Source: Fratercula arctica (lineage: Eukaryota; Chordata; Aves; Charadriiformes; Alcidae). From it: DNA of 64,000 bases. The notes beneath the pieces were generated by a model. That model ran no database searches. It was not told the DNA's origin and worked only from the letters and a program-made list of their open reading frames with translations. Both the position numbers and the translations under genes were made by a program. This document shows, piece after piece, positions 50,989 through 62,420 of this stretch; the first letter of the stretch is position 1; every line of letters starts with the position of its first letter. Where the stretch lies: assembly GCA_947846985.1 (NCBI GenBank), contig CANTUZ010000020.1, positions 3,921,959-3,985,958 on the forward strand, read 5' to 3'.

Positions 50989-51923
50989 GCCTTTTGATGT
51001 TAAGTTATTGTTCAGAACAAGTTTACAGCTGCCGCGGGCGGGTGGTGCTGGGCCATCGTCGTGCGTTGCTGCTTTTGCTTGTACGAAGGAGCGGGAAGGG
51101 ATGGACGGGGGGTGGGTGTTGGGGTGCAGCCCCCAGCCCCCCTCTGCTGCTGCTCAGCCACAGTTCACCCTCAGCAGGGGCTTGCCTGCACCCAGCCAGG
51201 CTTTTGGGGTGTTTTTGGTTCTCAGCCTCCCCAACTGTGCCTCTTCGAGCAGCACCAGCACCCGGTGTCACCCCTCGTGCTGCTCCAGCATGTGTGGGAC
51301 ACCCCGGGGTCCCTGGGGAGGGAACGACCTGGCTTTGTAATGGTGTAGTTTGTCCTTTCCATGGAGGGGGAGGTTTTGCAGGCTGATGCCTGCGGGCACG
51401 GCTGGTGGCACATGTGCGGGGAGAGCTGCAAGCCATCGCACCGGCGGGTGGTGGGTGCTGCCAGCCCCGGCTGCGAGCCCTGCGGGGACACAGACCCCCT
51501 CGCTGTTTCAGTAGCTGCTCCCCTTCCTCTTCTCCTCCTGGGGCCTTTACCCTCTCCTTCCTCGTCCTCTTCAAATTTCATTTTTTTAGCAGCTCTGCAA
51601 CCCCCTGGGTTTTGCATACAGTTCAGGCAAATCCAAGGCAATCCAGGCACAAAGTTCACCCGGCATTGGCGAGGCCTCCAGCACCCAACGTGGGTCCTGC
51701 TCGGGGGGTGATTTATATTATTTTTTAAGCTTTTCCAGAGGTACAGACATCCCCGAAACGCCTCCCAGAGCCAGGGCAAGCCACGTGTCTCCTTATCCTC
51801 ACGGGTCCAGCTAAAATCCCCGTACGCCGTCACCCCCACACCCCGCGAGGACAACCTGGCGCCTTCCCCTCCACACCGTATATTCCTATAGGTCTTTAGC
51901 CACCATCCTGGCTCCCAAGAGCA

Positions 51924-51970
51924 CTATATATATATATTATATATATAAAAATAAATATATAAATATAAAG
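51924..51970. repeat. (AT)n repeat in 3' UTR
   Basis: Alternating AT with one shift, then aaaataaatatataaatataaag. Confidence 0.9.
51950..51955 (+). promoter_or_regulatory. FOXP4: Possible proximal poly(A) signal
   Basis: AATAAA inside the AT repeat of the 3' UTR. If used, it would give a 3' UTR about 1.4 kb shorter. A T-run and TTTCTTT follow, but no clear GT-rich element, so this is weaker than the distal pair. Confidence 0.3.
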
Positions 51971-53319
51971 GAGGTTGTTTTTTTTTTTTCTTTAAACACA
52001 TGCACAGGTTTGGAAAGTCCTGTGGCTCCAGGTGATGCCTCTTCCCCGGGAAGAACGGGAATCGCGGTGGGTGATTTCGCGGGAAACATGCCCGGTTTGA
52101 TACTCAGGGGTAACTTTAATTCATTCTCTTACCCCCCACCCGGCCCAGCCGCCTCTGCAGGGTCCCATCCGAACCCAGGTACCGTGTCCCCTTCCAGCCT
52201 CGCCTGCACCCACACCCCCCCCCCTCACCCCTCTGGTTTTATTTTTTGCCGGTTTGAATTTTACAAAATTCTGCGTGTCTTACCTCAAATACGCACCGGA
52301 GGCGGGGAGGGGGGAGAAGGAAGGATAAAGGACCAAATGCAATGCGTGGCAGAATTGTATGTCTGTATATGTTGAGATATATATATACTGGGTTTAAACC
52401 TACCAACACGAATTGTTCTTTTTGGGTTTTTGGGGTTTTTTTCTGGATTTTTTTTTCGCTTCCTGTTTCTTTCCCCCACCCGAGGCAGTTCTGCGAGGGG
52501 AAGGTTTGGGCACCTCTCTGTTAGTAAAGGCGTTGTTGTGGTATCTCCCACTGAAGGAATTACTCAGTTTTCCATGGGTTTTTGGGGGGGGATTTTTCAT
52601 TATTTTTTTTTTTTTTTACCCCGGAATAGCTAGAATGGGTAGAGCCGGGGCAGGTGGGAAACCAGTGCTCGAAGGGAAGGAGCACTGGTGGCACTGGGGG
52701 GGCTGCTGGGGAGGCCAGCGGCGGTGAAGGGGAAAGCAGCAGCTGAACCTGCGTTAAACCAAAGGGTTTCTTTGCTTTGTTTACACGCCTGGCCAGCCCC
52801 CCCCCAGCCCAAAAGGATCACCCTCATCTAGGTTTTTGTCCTGGAAGCGTTGGGGAAAGTAGGGACAGGCCAGAGCCGGGGGATTGGGGACCTTCCACTC
52901 CCCGGAGATGCCTGCAATGGCCCAGGGAGCCCAGGTGGGTGCCCATGCTGGGGACATCCCCGTCCCCTGGGAAAGCGCCAGCCATGCCACAACCTTTTCC
53001 CTTTTTTCCTCTTTTTTATTTTCTTTCCCCCCCCCCCCATCCTCTTTGGGGCTGGGTGGGAAGGTGACGCTGGGGAGGTGGGACGGTGGGACAAGGTGCG
53101 AGGGGGCCGGAGGGTGGAGGGGAGGGAGGATGTGTATAAAGTGACCCTTTCTCTCCCGCCGCCGCCATCGCCGCCGCGTCCCTCGTGCTGTATAAAGGAA
53201 ATAGCATCGCTGTGTATTTGTACTCTGAACTTCCGTGTGTCTGCTTTGGCAGACGGTAAACCCTTGTACAGTAGATCTAGCTGCATGTAATCTGTATGGA
53301 CAATGGCATTATAAAATGC

Positions 53320-53330
53320 AATAAAATAAA
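53320..53330 (+). promoter_or_regulatory. FOXP4: FOXP4 polyadenylation signals (two overlapping AATAAA)
   Basis: AATAAA at 53320-53325 and again at 53325-53330, sharing one A. A TG-rich stretch (tgctgctgtgctggctgctttg) split over 53340-53362 follows at the usual distance and can act as the downstream element. It is the strongest signal in the 5 kb after the stop codon. Confidence 0.75.
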
Positions 53331-53730
53331 TTACCTATCATGCTGCTGTGCTGGCTGCTTTGTTATGATTATTCATTTAAAATAAATAAATAAAATAAAA
53401 TAAAATCTGAGGTTTTAATCCTCCTAGGTGCTTCAGCAGCGAGGGAGCGATGGTCGGCCTGGCTGGCAGAGGGGAGAGAAGTGACTTGCTCTGCTCTGTC
53501 GGTGTTGGGGTAGCTGGGGGGGGGCTACAGCAGCCCTGGTCATTTAGGCTCCTGCATCCACCCCTCACCAGTTTGCTCTTTCCAGCACCACCTCGTGAAC
53601 CCGGGGGACTGGCTGAAACACCCATTTTTGTTGGGTTCACTGAGCTGGCCAGCCTTGGGGTCGCATCCTGCCCGCGGGGCGTTTGCTGGTGCTGCTGGTG
53701 GCATCGCAGCAGCGGAGCCCCACATCCACC

Positions 53731-53866
53731 GGTGCTGGGAGCCGTTACGTTGTGGTGCCGGGAGTTGTACATTGTGGTGCCGGGAGTTGTACGTCGTCGT
53801 GCCGGGAGTTGTACGTCATGGTGCTGGGAGCCATATATTGTGGTGCTGGGAGCCATATGGTCATCG
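53731..53866. repeat. 22-bp minisatellite, 6 copies
   Basis: Unit GGTGCCGGGAGTTGTACATT plus GT, later copies changing to ggtgctgggagccatatatt. Confidence 0.9.
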
Positions 53867-54180
53867 TAAGATGCCAAACCCAGGGGTTTTTTGTTGCCAG
53901 CACCAGCCAACACCGTGGAGTTGCACTGGCTGATGGGGAGCTGGGAGATGCTTGGATTTTCCTGTGAGTCCAATCTTCTCCAAGCCCCGGGAGCAGAGGT
54001 ACAGAGAGGGGACCCGGCAGCACCCACCCAATGCCCATAACATCCCTGGGGGCTCAGGGACTGCTCCCTGCATCCCAAAAAACCTGGGAAGTGCCTGAAT
54101 TTCCCTGGACGTGCTGATTGCAGGGCAATGTCCAGCCAGCCCTCCGCAGCACCTGGCTCGTGCTGCCACATGCCTGTGGA

Positions 54181-54250
54181 TGGGATGGGACAGGACAGGA
54201 CAGGATGCGATGGGATGGGATGGGATGGGATGGGACAGGACAGGATGGGC
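54181..54250. repeat. GGGAT/GGACA pentamer repeat
   Basis: Mixed tgggatgggacaggacagg pentamers. Confidence 0.9.
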
Positions 54251-55041
54251 TAGGGCAGCAGTGGCTCCTGTAAAAGCATGAGGGAGGAATCTCCCTCCTC
54301 TTCCTCAGCAAACAGCCTCTGCTCCGCTCCACTGGGACGGGAAGGATGTTTTTCCCAAAGGCTGAGCCGAAGGTGGGTTGCTGGATGTTTGCTGGAGTTA
54401 CCGCCATAGTAGATCTGCCTGTACAAAAGAAAAATAGCAATTAAGAAGTTAATAATTAGTAAGTGAGAGAGCTTTTACCACTGCCCTTAGGGATTTTTTC
54501 TCCTACCACGTCTTCTTTTTTCTTATTTTTTTAAGACCAGTTCTGCAGTGAAACCCCGCCACCGCGTGTTTAACACGTCCGTGTCCGTGTTCTCCAGAGG
54601 CCTCTTGATCCAGCAGCAAGAGCGATGCCCGCCAGCCACCCGCGCTCCCTCGCACCGCGGAGCCCCGGGCAGCCGGACACCCGGCACCCAGCGCCATCGA
54701 GCCTGCAGTGCGGCCCCGGTGCCAGCCCGCTTCTCCCCGGCACGGCGGCAAGCGAGGAGGCAGCTTCCCGGCAGCTCGGACTGGGGGTTTATTCAGAAGC
54801 CGGAGGATCGGGGGTTTATTCAGAAGCGCCCGGGGCTCGTCGAGGCTCCGAAAGCAGCGCCAGGTTTGCAGCCTCGATATCTGCCCCTCAGAAACAAAAA
54901 AGTGAGGTTTTGGCACTTCCCTCAGGGAATCAACTTCCCGGGGCATCGGGGCTTCGCCAGCAGGAACTTTTGGCCATTGTATTTATATTTTTTTTCCTGA
55001 ATATCCTCGCTCTGAGTCCCAGCCAGAGCTGCATCAGCAGA

Positions 55042-55527
55042 GGGGACGGGGATAAGGATGGGACAGAGATGAGGATGGGACAGGGATGAGGACAGGGATG
55101 AGGATGGGACAGGGATGAGGATGGGACAGGGATGAGGACAGGGATGAGGACGGGCCAGGGAGGAGGACGGGACGGGGAGGAGGACAGGACAGGGATGAGG
55201 ACAGGGATGAGGATCGGACAGGGATGGGACAGGGATGAGGACAGGGATGAGGACAGGGATGAGGATGGGACAGGAACAGGACAGGAATGAGGAAGGGACA
55301 GGGAGGAGGGCGGGACAGGGATGAGGACGGGACAGGGATGGGGACAGGGATGAGGACGGGGCAGGGATGAGGATGGGACAGGGATGAGGACAGGACAGGG
55401 AGGAGGACGGGACAGGGAGGAGGACGGGACAGGGATGGGGACAGGGATGAGGACGGGACAGGGATGGGGACAGGGATGAGGACGGGACAGGGATGAGGAC
55501 GGGACAGGGATGAGGACGGGCCAGGGC
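55042..55527. repeat. Minisatellite of GGGACAGGGATGAGGAC type
   Basis: About 485 bases, purine-rich on the + strand, built from GGGACAGGGATGAGGAC and a shorter GGGATGAGGACA form in irregular order. The Pro/Ser/Leu open frames on the - strand are artefacts of the repeat. Confidence 0.95.
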
Positions 55528-57623
55528 AGAGAGCAGATTTCGGCCGGCACCACAGCCCCCAGGCACCTCGCAGCCCCACGGTTCGCAGCCCAGCGCAATG
55601 GCTGGCTCCCAGCTGTGTCTAGACCCTGCCAATATTAATAGACTGTTATATCCCCTCTCCCTCCGCTGCTCCCTCTCAGCCAAACTTTGCTTAATCTTTT
55701 TTCCAGTGGCCCTTTTCCAGGGATCTTTGAACTGGGGCCAGCTCCCCGGTGGCTTCCTGGGGTGCGCTGAAGGTGCCCCTGCCAGCCCCTCGCCGCCCGC
55801 CCGGGGGGGCTGAGCCGGCACCCATGGGTGCGGGGGGGCCATGCAGAGAGACCGGTGTCCCCGTCCTCCGCTGGCTCCCACCAGGAGGGCGCGGGGGCTC
55901 ACGGGCTGTCGGTCGCTTGGGGGAGCATGTGGCTTTGATTGATTTAACACTTGGAGAAAGAGCTTTTGACTTTTAAACTAGAAACTGTTTTGGGGGTTTT
56001 TTTTTTCCCTATTTATTTTTTTTTTCTTTCTTTCTTTTTCGCTATGGACATGAAAGCTTTCTTGGTTTGACTGCTAAACCAGTATGTGGATTAGGGAAGA
56101 GACTGGGACCACCCTCTCCTCTCAGCTCCTGGGTGCGGAGCAGCTCCACGCACCCAGAAAACGGTGGCAGGAGGCACCCACCCCTCTCCTCATCCCTCCT
56201 GGGTGCTCCAGAGCTTGCATCCATGAGGGTACCACCCTTCTCTCCCACTAGCTCGATGCTTTTCCCCAAAATCCGTGGGGTTTTCGCCCATCCGTGAAGC
56301 ACAGTGCGGGGTTTGCTGCTGGGAGCTGAGCCCCCACCTGGGGAGGGGTCTCTGCCTCGGGTGCACGCAGCCGGCACGGCTTCCGGATGGTTAAAAAAGA
56401 ACCAAAAAGGAGGGAGTGCTTTTGGTTATTTTGGGTTTTTGTTTTTTGTTTTTTGTTTTTTTCCTAAATGAGCATTAAGGAATTGCAACAACTGGGGCCA
56501 AAGGAGGGGCTGTGGCCAAAACATTCTTGCTCAGAGGTCTGGTCCCCTCCCTGATGTCTTGGGGGGGTCTCTGGTCCATGTGGCTGTATCCCCCCCAACA
56601 AGGACCAGGGCTGAGAAGGGGTCCCGAAGCGATGCAGGCGGGTGGGGGGCACCCAGAGCCCTTGGCCCTGCAATGGCCACCCACCCACAGGCTGTGGGTT
56701 TGCTCCCTGCTTTAATCTCCTTTTTGTGCCCATTTTGCTTCTCCGGTTTGTCTATGGGGCTGGAGGCTGCGGCAGGAGGGGCAGCGCCTGGGGGTCCCGG
56801 CCCCCACTCTGCCCGGGGGCTGCTGGACGGGTACAGACGAGTTCCTGTAAGAAGAGCCCTTTGCGTGCAGCTGATTTATTTTTCTCTTGCCACTCAGACA
56901 GTGACGTATTCCCTGCGGAGGGACCGTGGCCGATTGAACACCAGCGTCACATCGTGTCCGGAGCAAGGCACGAGCTGTGACGTGCTGTGGTGTGGGGCTG
57001 TGAGCCCCCTGCAATGGGGGGGGGGAGGCTCACAAAGCGGTGGGGACAGTAACTGTGGCTTTAGTAGCTGGGAAGGAAGAGACCAAGAGACCAGGAATGG
57101 GGACAGCGGGCGCAAGCACCTACTTTTGCCCCCCCCCCCGACCTCTCCGAAAGCCGCCGTTCCTACCCATCCGTGCAGAGATCTGGAACACCGACCCCAG
57201 GCCTGCGGGTCCCCCTGGTGAAGGATGGGGACAGAGGACAAAGGGGACCTTGTTGGTGAGCATCCTCCTTGGCAAGGCACTTCTTCGTGCCTCAGTTTCC
57301 TCCCCTGCAAAACACCGCCTTGATGCTCAGTCCCCTGCCCGGCCGGGATGTGACCCACTCACCCCCCAGCAGCAGGGGGGATGGTGACACCCCCAGGCCG
57401 AGGTCCCCAGCGGTCCCCAGGGAGCGTCCGTGGTGGGTGGCAGTGGTGGGGCTGCTCCGACGTGCACGGCACGGTGTTCCCCACGACGCTCCCATGCCTC
57501 TGCCTCCCCCCAGTTACAGCACTCGCACACAACCCCCCCGGGGACAGAGCGTGGCACGGAGGGGACGGGGGGAGGGAAGTCTTTAATTTTTCCATCTCCA
57601 AAAGACGAATGTTCATGGGGCCC

Positions 57624-57654
<31 letters not shown>

Positions 57655-58008
57655 GAGTCCATTTCCTTTTTTCTTTATTTTTTTTTTTTTTATTATTTAC
57701 AGAAATAGCTCGTGACTCATCAAAATCTTTTAGCAGAAAACCTAAAACAGTGGGGTCATTCACTGCGAACCCAGCGCCTCCCCCTGCCCCCCCCCCCCCC
57801 CCCTCGCCCCGGGCTTTGCCCAGAAGGGTTTGAGAAGGTTATTTTGTTTAGAGATTTTGTGTGCGCCCAGCGCCTGGTAATGATGCGAGACAGATCGGGG
57901 GGTTATGGCTTGGACCCTAAGCAAACACGGCTCAGTCTGCACAGCCCGGCTCTGTGCTGAGACACAGCCCAAATCTACAGCCCCATTCACGGCAGGTTAA
58001 CCGCACGC

Positions 58009-58175
58009 CGCGGCTTCGGGGTGTTTTTTTCTTTTATTTATTTATTTTTTTTCTTCTTCCTTTTTTTTGTTTTCCGATCGCGGCTTCGGGGTGTTTTTTT
58101 CTTTTTTTTTCTTTTTTTTCTTTTTTTTTTTCTTCTTCTTTTTTTTTTTGTTTTCCGATCGCAGGCCTTTTGCTC

Positions 58176-58206
<31 letters not shown>

Positions 58207-58209
58207 TTT
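58009..58209. repeat. Tandemly duplicated pyrimidine unit plus (TTTA)n
   Basis: Two copies (58009-58078 and 58079-58161) start with CGCGGCTTCGGGGTG, continue with a T/C tract and end with gttttccgatcg. (TTTA)8 follows at 58178-58209. Confidence 0.9.
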
Positions 58210-61200
58210 TCCTTTCGAAACTGCAAATGGGTTTCGCCGAGGGAGAGATGCCGGGAATGTTGCAAAACTCCTTCATTTTTGAACCGCAAAGTTCCAGGCT
58301 TAGCGCTAAATCCTCGCCGGAGTCGGGGAAGGTCAGGGAGGTTTAAATCTCTGTGTCCCCTCCTTTTCCGTGCTGTCCCCAGCCCGGGTGATGGGGACAT
58401 GCGGGACACAGGGGGAGCAGTGGACCCGGGGCGATGGAGCCTGAGACACAACCGGGAGCTGGGAGGACCGGGCTGGATTTACTTTGGCGGCAGCCGAGCT
58501 CGGAGCGGCGGCGGATGCCAGGGTTTGTGAATGTGGGTCAGTGCAATCACACACCTACAGAAATGGCCTTGTTTTCCAAAATACAGCCAGCTCCCACAGC
58601 GTCGCTCGGGGTGCAGCAGTCCCGGGTGTATCGCGGGATTAATCCGGGTGTAATCACTGCAGGATTAACCTGGACACTGCAGGGTGCTCCCAGCCCTTTT
58701 CCTGCCCACCCCGGCACCCTGCTAAAACTGCTTGGGGGGGGAGGTTTTTTTAAAGGGGACAATGCTTTGGGGGAAAACCAGCCTTTTTTTGGGGTGGAAA
58801 ATGCTCTTGTCGGCATGCTGGGTACTTGGCATCGCTGAGCAAATTGTAACCCCCACCAGAGACCTCGCCGGGCTCGTTCGCACCTTCCTGCTCACCTCCA
58901 TCCCTGGAGCTTTCCAGAACAGGGATGGGGCTGGAGCCCCCACGGGACCATCATGGCCAGGGTCCAGCAGCCCTGTGGTGAGGGAGGGCGTTGAAGGTTC
59001 ATCACAGTTGGGCAACAGCGATGTGAAGCGCTGGCGCATTATTTTTCCATGGCGCTTCGTGGGAGAGCGGCGGTGGGGCCGGCTGAGCCGCTCGTCCCGC
59101 CAGATGCTGCCGGTGACGGATGCGACTGGTGACGTGCTCGCCCCATCCCCACGCTGCAGCGTGCTAAGGAGAGGTTGGGGAAGGCTGGGCCCCGGCTGCC
59201 CTCGGCTTGCGCTTGCCAAATTTCGCCTCCTGCTTCTGAATGAACGTGGGATGCGGCAGGAGAGAAACCCCAATGGGAAGCGGCGGCGGTGAGGAGGTGG
59301 CAGGGGAGGGCTGAGCTCAGGGTTCAGGCAGCAGAAGGCAGGCCGGCCGTCAGCCATCGTCCTGCTGTGCCGAGATGGGATCCATCCTGCCCAGGCTTGC
59401 AGGGAGGGCGCAGAGCCCTGGGGCACCGGCAGCAGGTACGGGGGGGGACACAACACGGACAGCATTTTGCCTTGCAGCAAAGGGACATGGGTGGTGGAAG
59501 AAAGGAGGGCGCAGACTTGCTCTGCAAGGGTGGATCCCGCCTTCGGCTGCGGTGTGATCCCTTTCATTTGGAGAGGGAGCGGTGCTGCACCTCTGAGGCT
59601 CACCGTGGCCCTGCTCGGGGCATGGGAGGCTTGGCGGGGTGGCCCATGGGGTAGCCCACAGGGTGGCCCATGGGCCAGGCAACACCACGGCCGCGGTGTG
59701 GCTGGGGGTAAAGCCCTGCTGCTCTGCAGCCCCAAAAACCCTGCAAAGCGCTTTCCTGCGTGGCTCATCTCCCACCGTGCCGGGGTGTCTGCCAGCCCGG
59801 GCACCCGTGCAGCCACCCTGGGGTGCGCAGGGGACATCCTGTGCCACCGAAGTCGTGACTCAGCTTCCCAAGTACTCTTAAATATTATTTTTTCTGGTGG
59901 GTTGTCAGGCCGAGCTGTCAGCAGAGAGGAAAAGCGCTGCTCGTGGCCTGAGTCGAGCACGTGGCACCCGGATTCCTGGCTCCGTCCTCCCCCAGGCAGA
60001 GCATCACCCACCCAGGCAGCCGCCCACCTCCGTCCCCGGGTTCAAGGCAATCCCGGGGCTGCTGGGTCCTTCTTGCATCAAGCACCTTTGTCCGGTGGGG
60101 CCGCGTCCCCCAGGGCTGCCCAGGGTGCGTCCACGGGCTCACAGGTGTCTGTGCAGGTAAACAGGGAGGAATGTGCGGCGGCAGCGCGTGGGGCTGGCGT
60201 GTTCCCGGCGTGACTCACAGACAGTGCCTCAGAGACCGGCGATGCCGGCACACCCCGCGGCCCCGCTCGCCGTCACCAGCACGGCCGGCCCCGCACTTGG
60301 ACGCCGCTTTTAATGAACCCTGGTGGAAAGCTGGCCGGGTCCCGCTTGGGGCTGCGGGCAGCGGTGTCAGGTGAAGGAAACGATCCAGCCATGGGCTCCC
60401 GGTTGAGGTGACCTGCGCCGGGGTGGCCCCCCCTGGGGATGGTGTCAATCGATGCTTCACCCTCAGGAACACCGATGCACAGAGAAAGGCTGTCTGCGGG
60501 TGGGAAGGAGGGTGCGTGGCACTGCATGGCCCTGCACCCCACGCTGCTCCCCACGCTGCTCCCCACGCACCCACCACTGCCCAGGCAGGGAGCACTCGGG
60601 GCTCTGTCCCAGTTTTCCGTGACGTGCGGGACAGCAGGGTGAGCAGGATGGCGCTGGCTGGTTCTCGGCAGCAGGGTTTTAGGGCCGCCATAGGGCGCAG
60701 GCAGGAACACTCCTCCTGGAAGGATTATTAAAGGCGCAAACCGTAGTGACACACTGGCTTTAATACAGACCTATTCTCAAGGTCTTGCACGACCCTCTCC
60801 ATCTCCCTGGCTCCAGGCTGGAGTTTTCAGAAGGGTCCCAAGCACGTTGGGTCCCTCCAGACCCACTTTGTGCCCCAGGCCGCCTCATTTCCCCCTCCCG
60901 ACCCGTTTCCTTTACATGTGGCCACCGTGGTGATGTCTCAGCGCCTTCCCCTTATCCCTCGCCGCACTAAATGCTCCACCACCGCGTAGGAGACGGCCCC
61001 CATGGCATCACCAGGCAGGGAAGAAGCAGGACCTGGGGAGTCACCCAGGGCTGTCCCATGGATACAGCCCTGCTCTGGGAACCTGGAGCCGTAGCTCTGG
61101 ATTGCAAAACCGAGCTGTCACCCAGACCCTCGGTGTGTCTGGGAAGCGGTGACTGAGGGAAGTGCCTGTGAGCCCCCCAACCCCCCCGTGCCACTGGCTG

Positions 61201-61879
61201 GTTCAGCTCCAGGCTCACGCTGGCGGCAGCGTGGCTCCAGCCCAGCTCCGGCGCGATTGCAGCCTGGTTTGGTACACTTTGCAATGCTGGGGCTTTTTAA
61301 AATGCAAGAAAACGCAGCGGCGTTATAAAAACAAAACAAAACAAAACTAAACTTTGAAAATGTGCCGCCGGGTCCTGCATGAAGCTCTGCACGAGGACGG
61401 ATCCTCGTGGGGACCCTGCAGGGACAACAGCGCCGGAGCAAACGCGGCAAACCCCGGCTTGTCCCACTTGGGAAGTGCTGATACTGCTTGAAAACATGGT
61501 TTCACGCTGTCGATGACAGCAGTGACGCCACCACCTCCGATCCCAGCACCTCCGGGCATCGCCCCGAGGAGCCAAACCTCATTTACCAGTTGGGGAAACT
61601 GAGGCAGGGAGGGGCGTGGGAGGCAGAGGCTTTTCCCCAGGACGCGCCGGCACAGGCAGGAACAAAAGCACCCTCTTTTCGCTTCCCCCGCCCGGGCGCA
61701 GTGCGGGCAGGCTGGGGCACCCACCCGAGGGTCCCCGGCACGGCTGGGTGGTGGGAGTTTCCCAGATCCACTAATTCCCACTATTCCCCCCCCCCGGTTT
61801 TTTTGGAGGGGGGTGGGGTGGGGGGGAAAACCCAACGCTGAGCCGAAAGCTCAATCCCAATTTCGAGGCTGGCCCTGGG

Positions 61880-62420
61880 AGCCAAACAACCTCTGCCTGC
61901 CCTGCGCCTCTCCCCTCCCCGGCTCCGCTCCAGCCCCCAAAAAGAAACTTTTCCTCCCCCCTCCTGCTCGGCGGAGCGCGGCGGCCGCGGCCGCTTGTTT
62001 GTTTGTTCTCGCAGCCTTTTTTTTTTTTTTTTTTTTAAGGAATTGAGGGAAGAAGAAAAAAACAAAACAAAACAAAAAAAAAAAAAAACCCAAACCACCC
62101 AACCCAAACCCAGCCCCGCGCTCCCGACCGGCTCATTACCGGTCGCCGGAGCGGCGGGACCGGGAGGCGGCGGGGCCGGGGGATGCGCGGCGGGGGCGGC
62201 CCCAGGTGAGCCCCCGGGGCGGGGGGGGGGGGAACGGGGCGGCGGGGCCGGCGGTGGCCCGCAGTCAGCCCTCTGTCCCCGCCGCAGCCGCCCCTCTCCG
62301 ATGTCCCAGGCCAGCAGCCACCGGCCGAGCCGCCCGGAGCCCCGCCGAGCCGAGCCGGCCCCGCCGCCAGGTACGGGGGGCTGCTGCCGGGGGCGGGGGG
62401 GGCACGGCTGGGGGGCAGTG
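61880..62420 (+). promoter_or_regulatory. MDFI: CpG island, probable MDFI promoter and noncoding first exon
   Basis: Dense CpG region (runs such as gcggccgcggccgc near 61980 and ggcggcgggg near 62165) interrupted by a T-run and an A/C-rich stretch at 62015-62100. A donor (cccag/gtgagc) at 62205/62206 pairs with the acceptor at 62287 to make an 82-base intron in the 5' UTR. No TATA box seen. The CpG island is seen; the transcription start is inferred. Confidence 0.5.
62301..62370 (+). CDS. MDFI: Putative first coding exon of MyoD family inhibitor
   Basis: ATG at 62301 opens MSQASSHRPSRPEP, which aligns with the N-terminus of mammalian MDFI as I recall it (MYQVSGQRPSG), followed by a Pro/Ala-rich stretch. 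The exon ends in phase 1 at donor gccag/gtacgg after 23 codons. An acceptor ccgccgcag at 62287 precedes it by 13 bases. MDFI (I-mfa) is a cysteine-rich-tailed protein that sequesters MyoD-family bHLH factors; the Cys-rich domain would be on later exons beyond the window. Position about 9 kb downstream of FOXP4 and in the same orientation matches mammalian synteny. The call rests on a short match plus synteny, so it is tentative. Confidence 0.5.

Larger units (their letters stand above)
48247..53350 (+). other. FOXP4: FOXP4 3' UTR
   Basis: About 5.1 kb from the stop to just past the AATAAA pair at 53320-53330. No splice-supported ORF lies inside; long open frames here are low-complexity. Contents: an A20 run near 49515, C- and G-runs at 49940, 50130 and 50300, a 256-base pyrimidine tract at 50733-50988, an AT repeat at 51924-51970 with an internal AATAAA, and a unique AT-balanced last 200 bases that look conserved. 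A let-7 type 7-mer (TACCTCA, 52281-52287) is present but could be chance. The 3' end is inferred from the signal, not observed. Confidence 0.8.
53351..61879. other. FOXP4-MDFI intergenic region
   Basis: 8.5 kb without a supported gene. Repeats at 53731, 54181, 55042 and 58009 are listed separately. A T11/A20 inverted run lies at 57624-57654. An AT-balanced 54420-54480 piece (agcaattaagaagttaataattag) is the only enhancer-like spot. Long frames on both strands lack splice context and family resemblance. Confidence 0.7.

Noticed and set aside
54181..54250. Telomere-like repeat
   Set aside because: Units are GGGAT/GGACA pentamers, not TTAGGG.
54922..55950. 342-aa and overlapping frames on the - strand
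   Set aside because: Translation of the GGGACAGGGATGAGGAC minisatellite.
58722..60011. 429-aa frame on the - strand
   Set aside because: Intergenic GC-rich frame without domain, splice support or codon bias.
62126..62144. GACCGG/CCGGTC hairpin before the MDFI exon
   Set aside because: Six-base arms in a CpG island are expected by chance.
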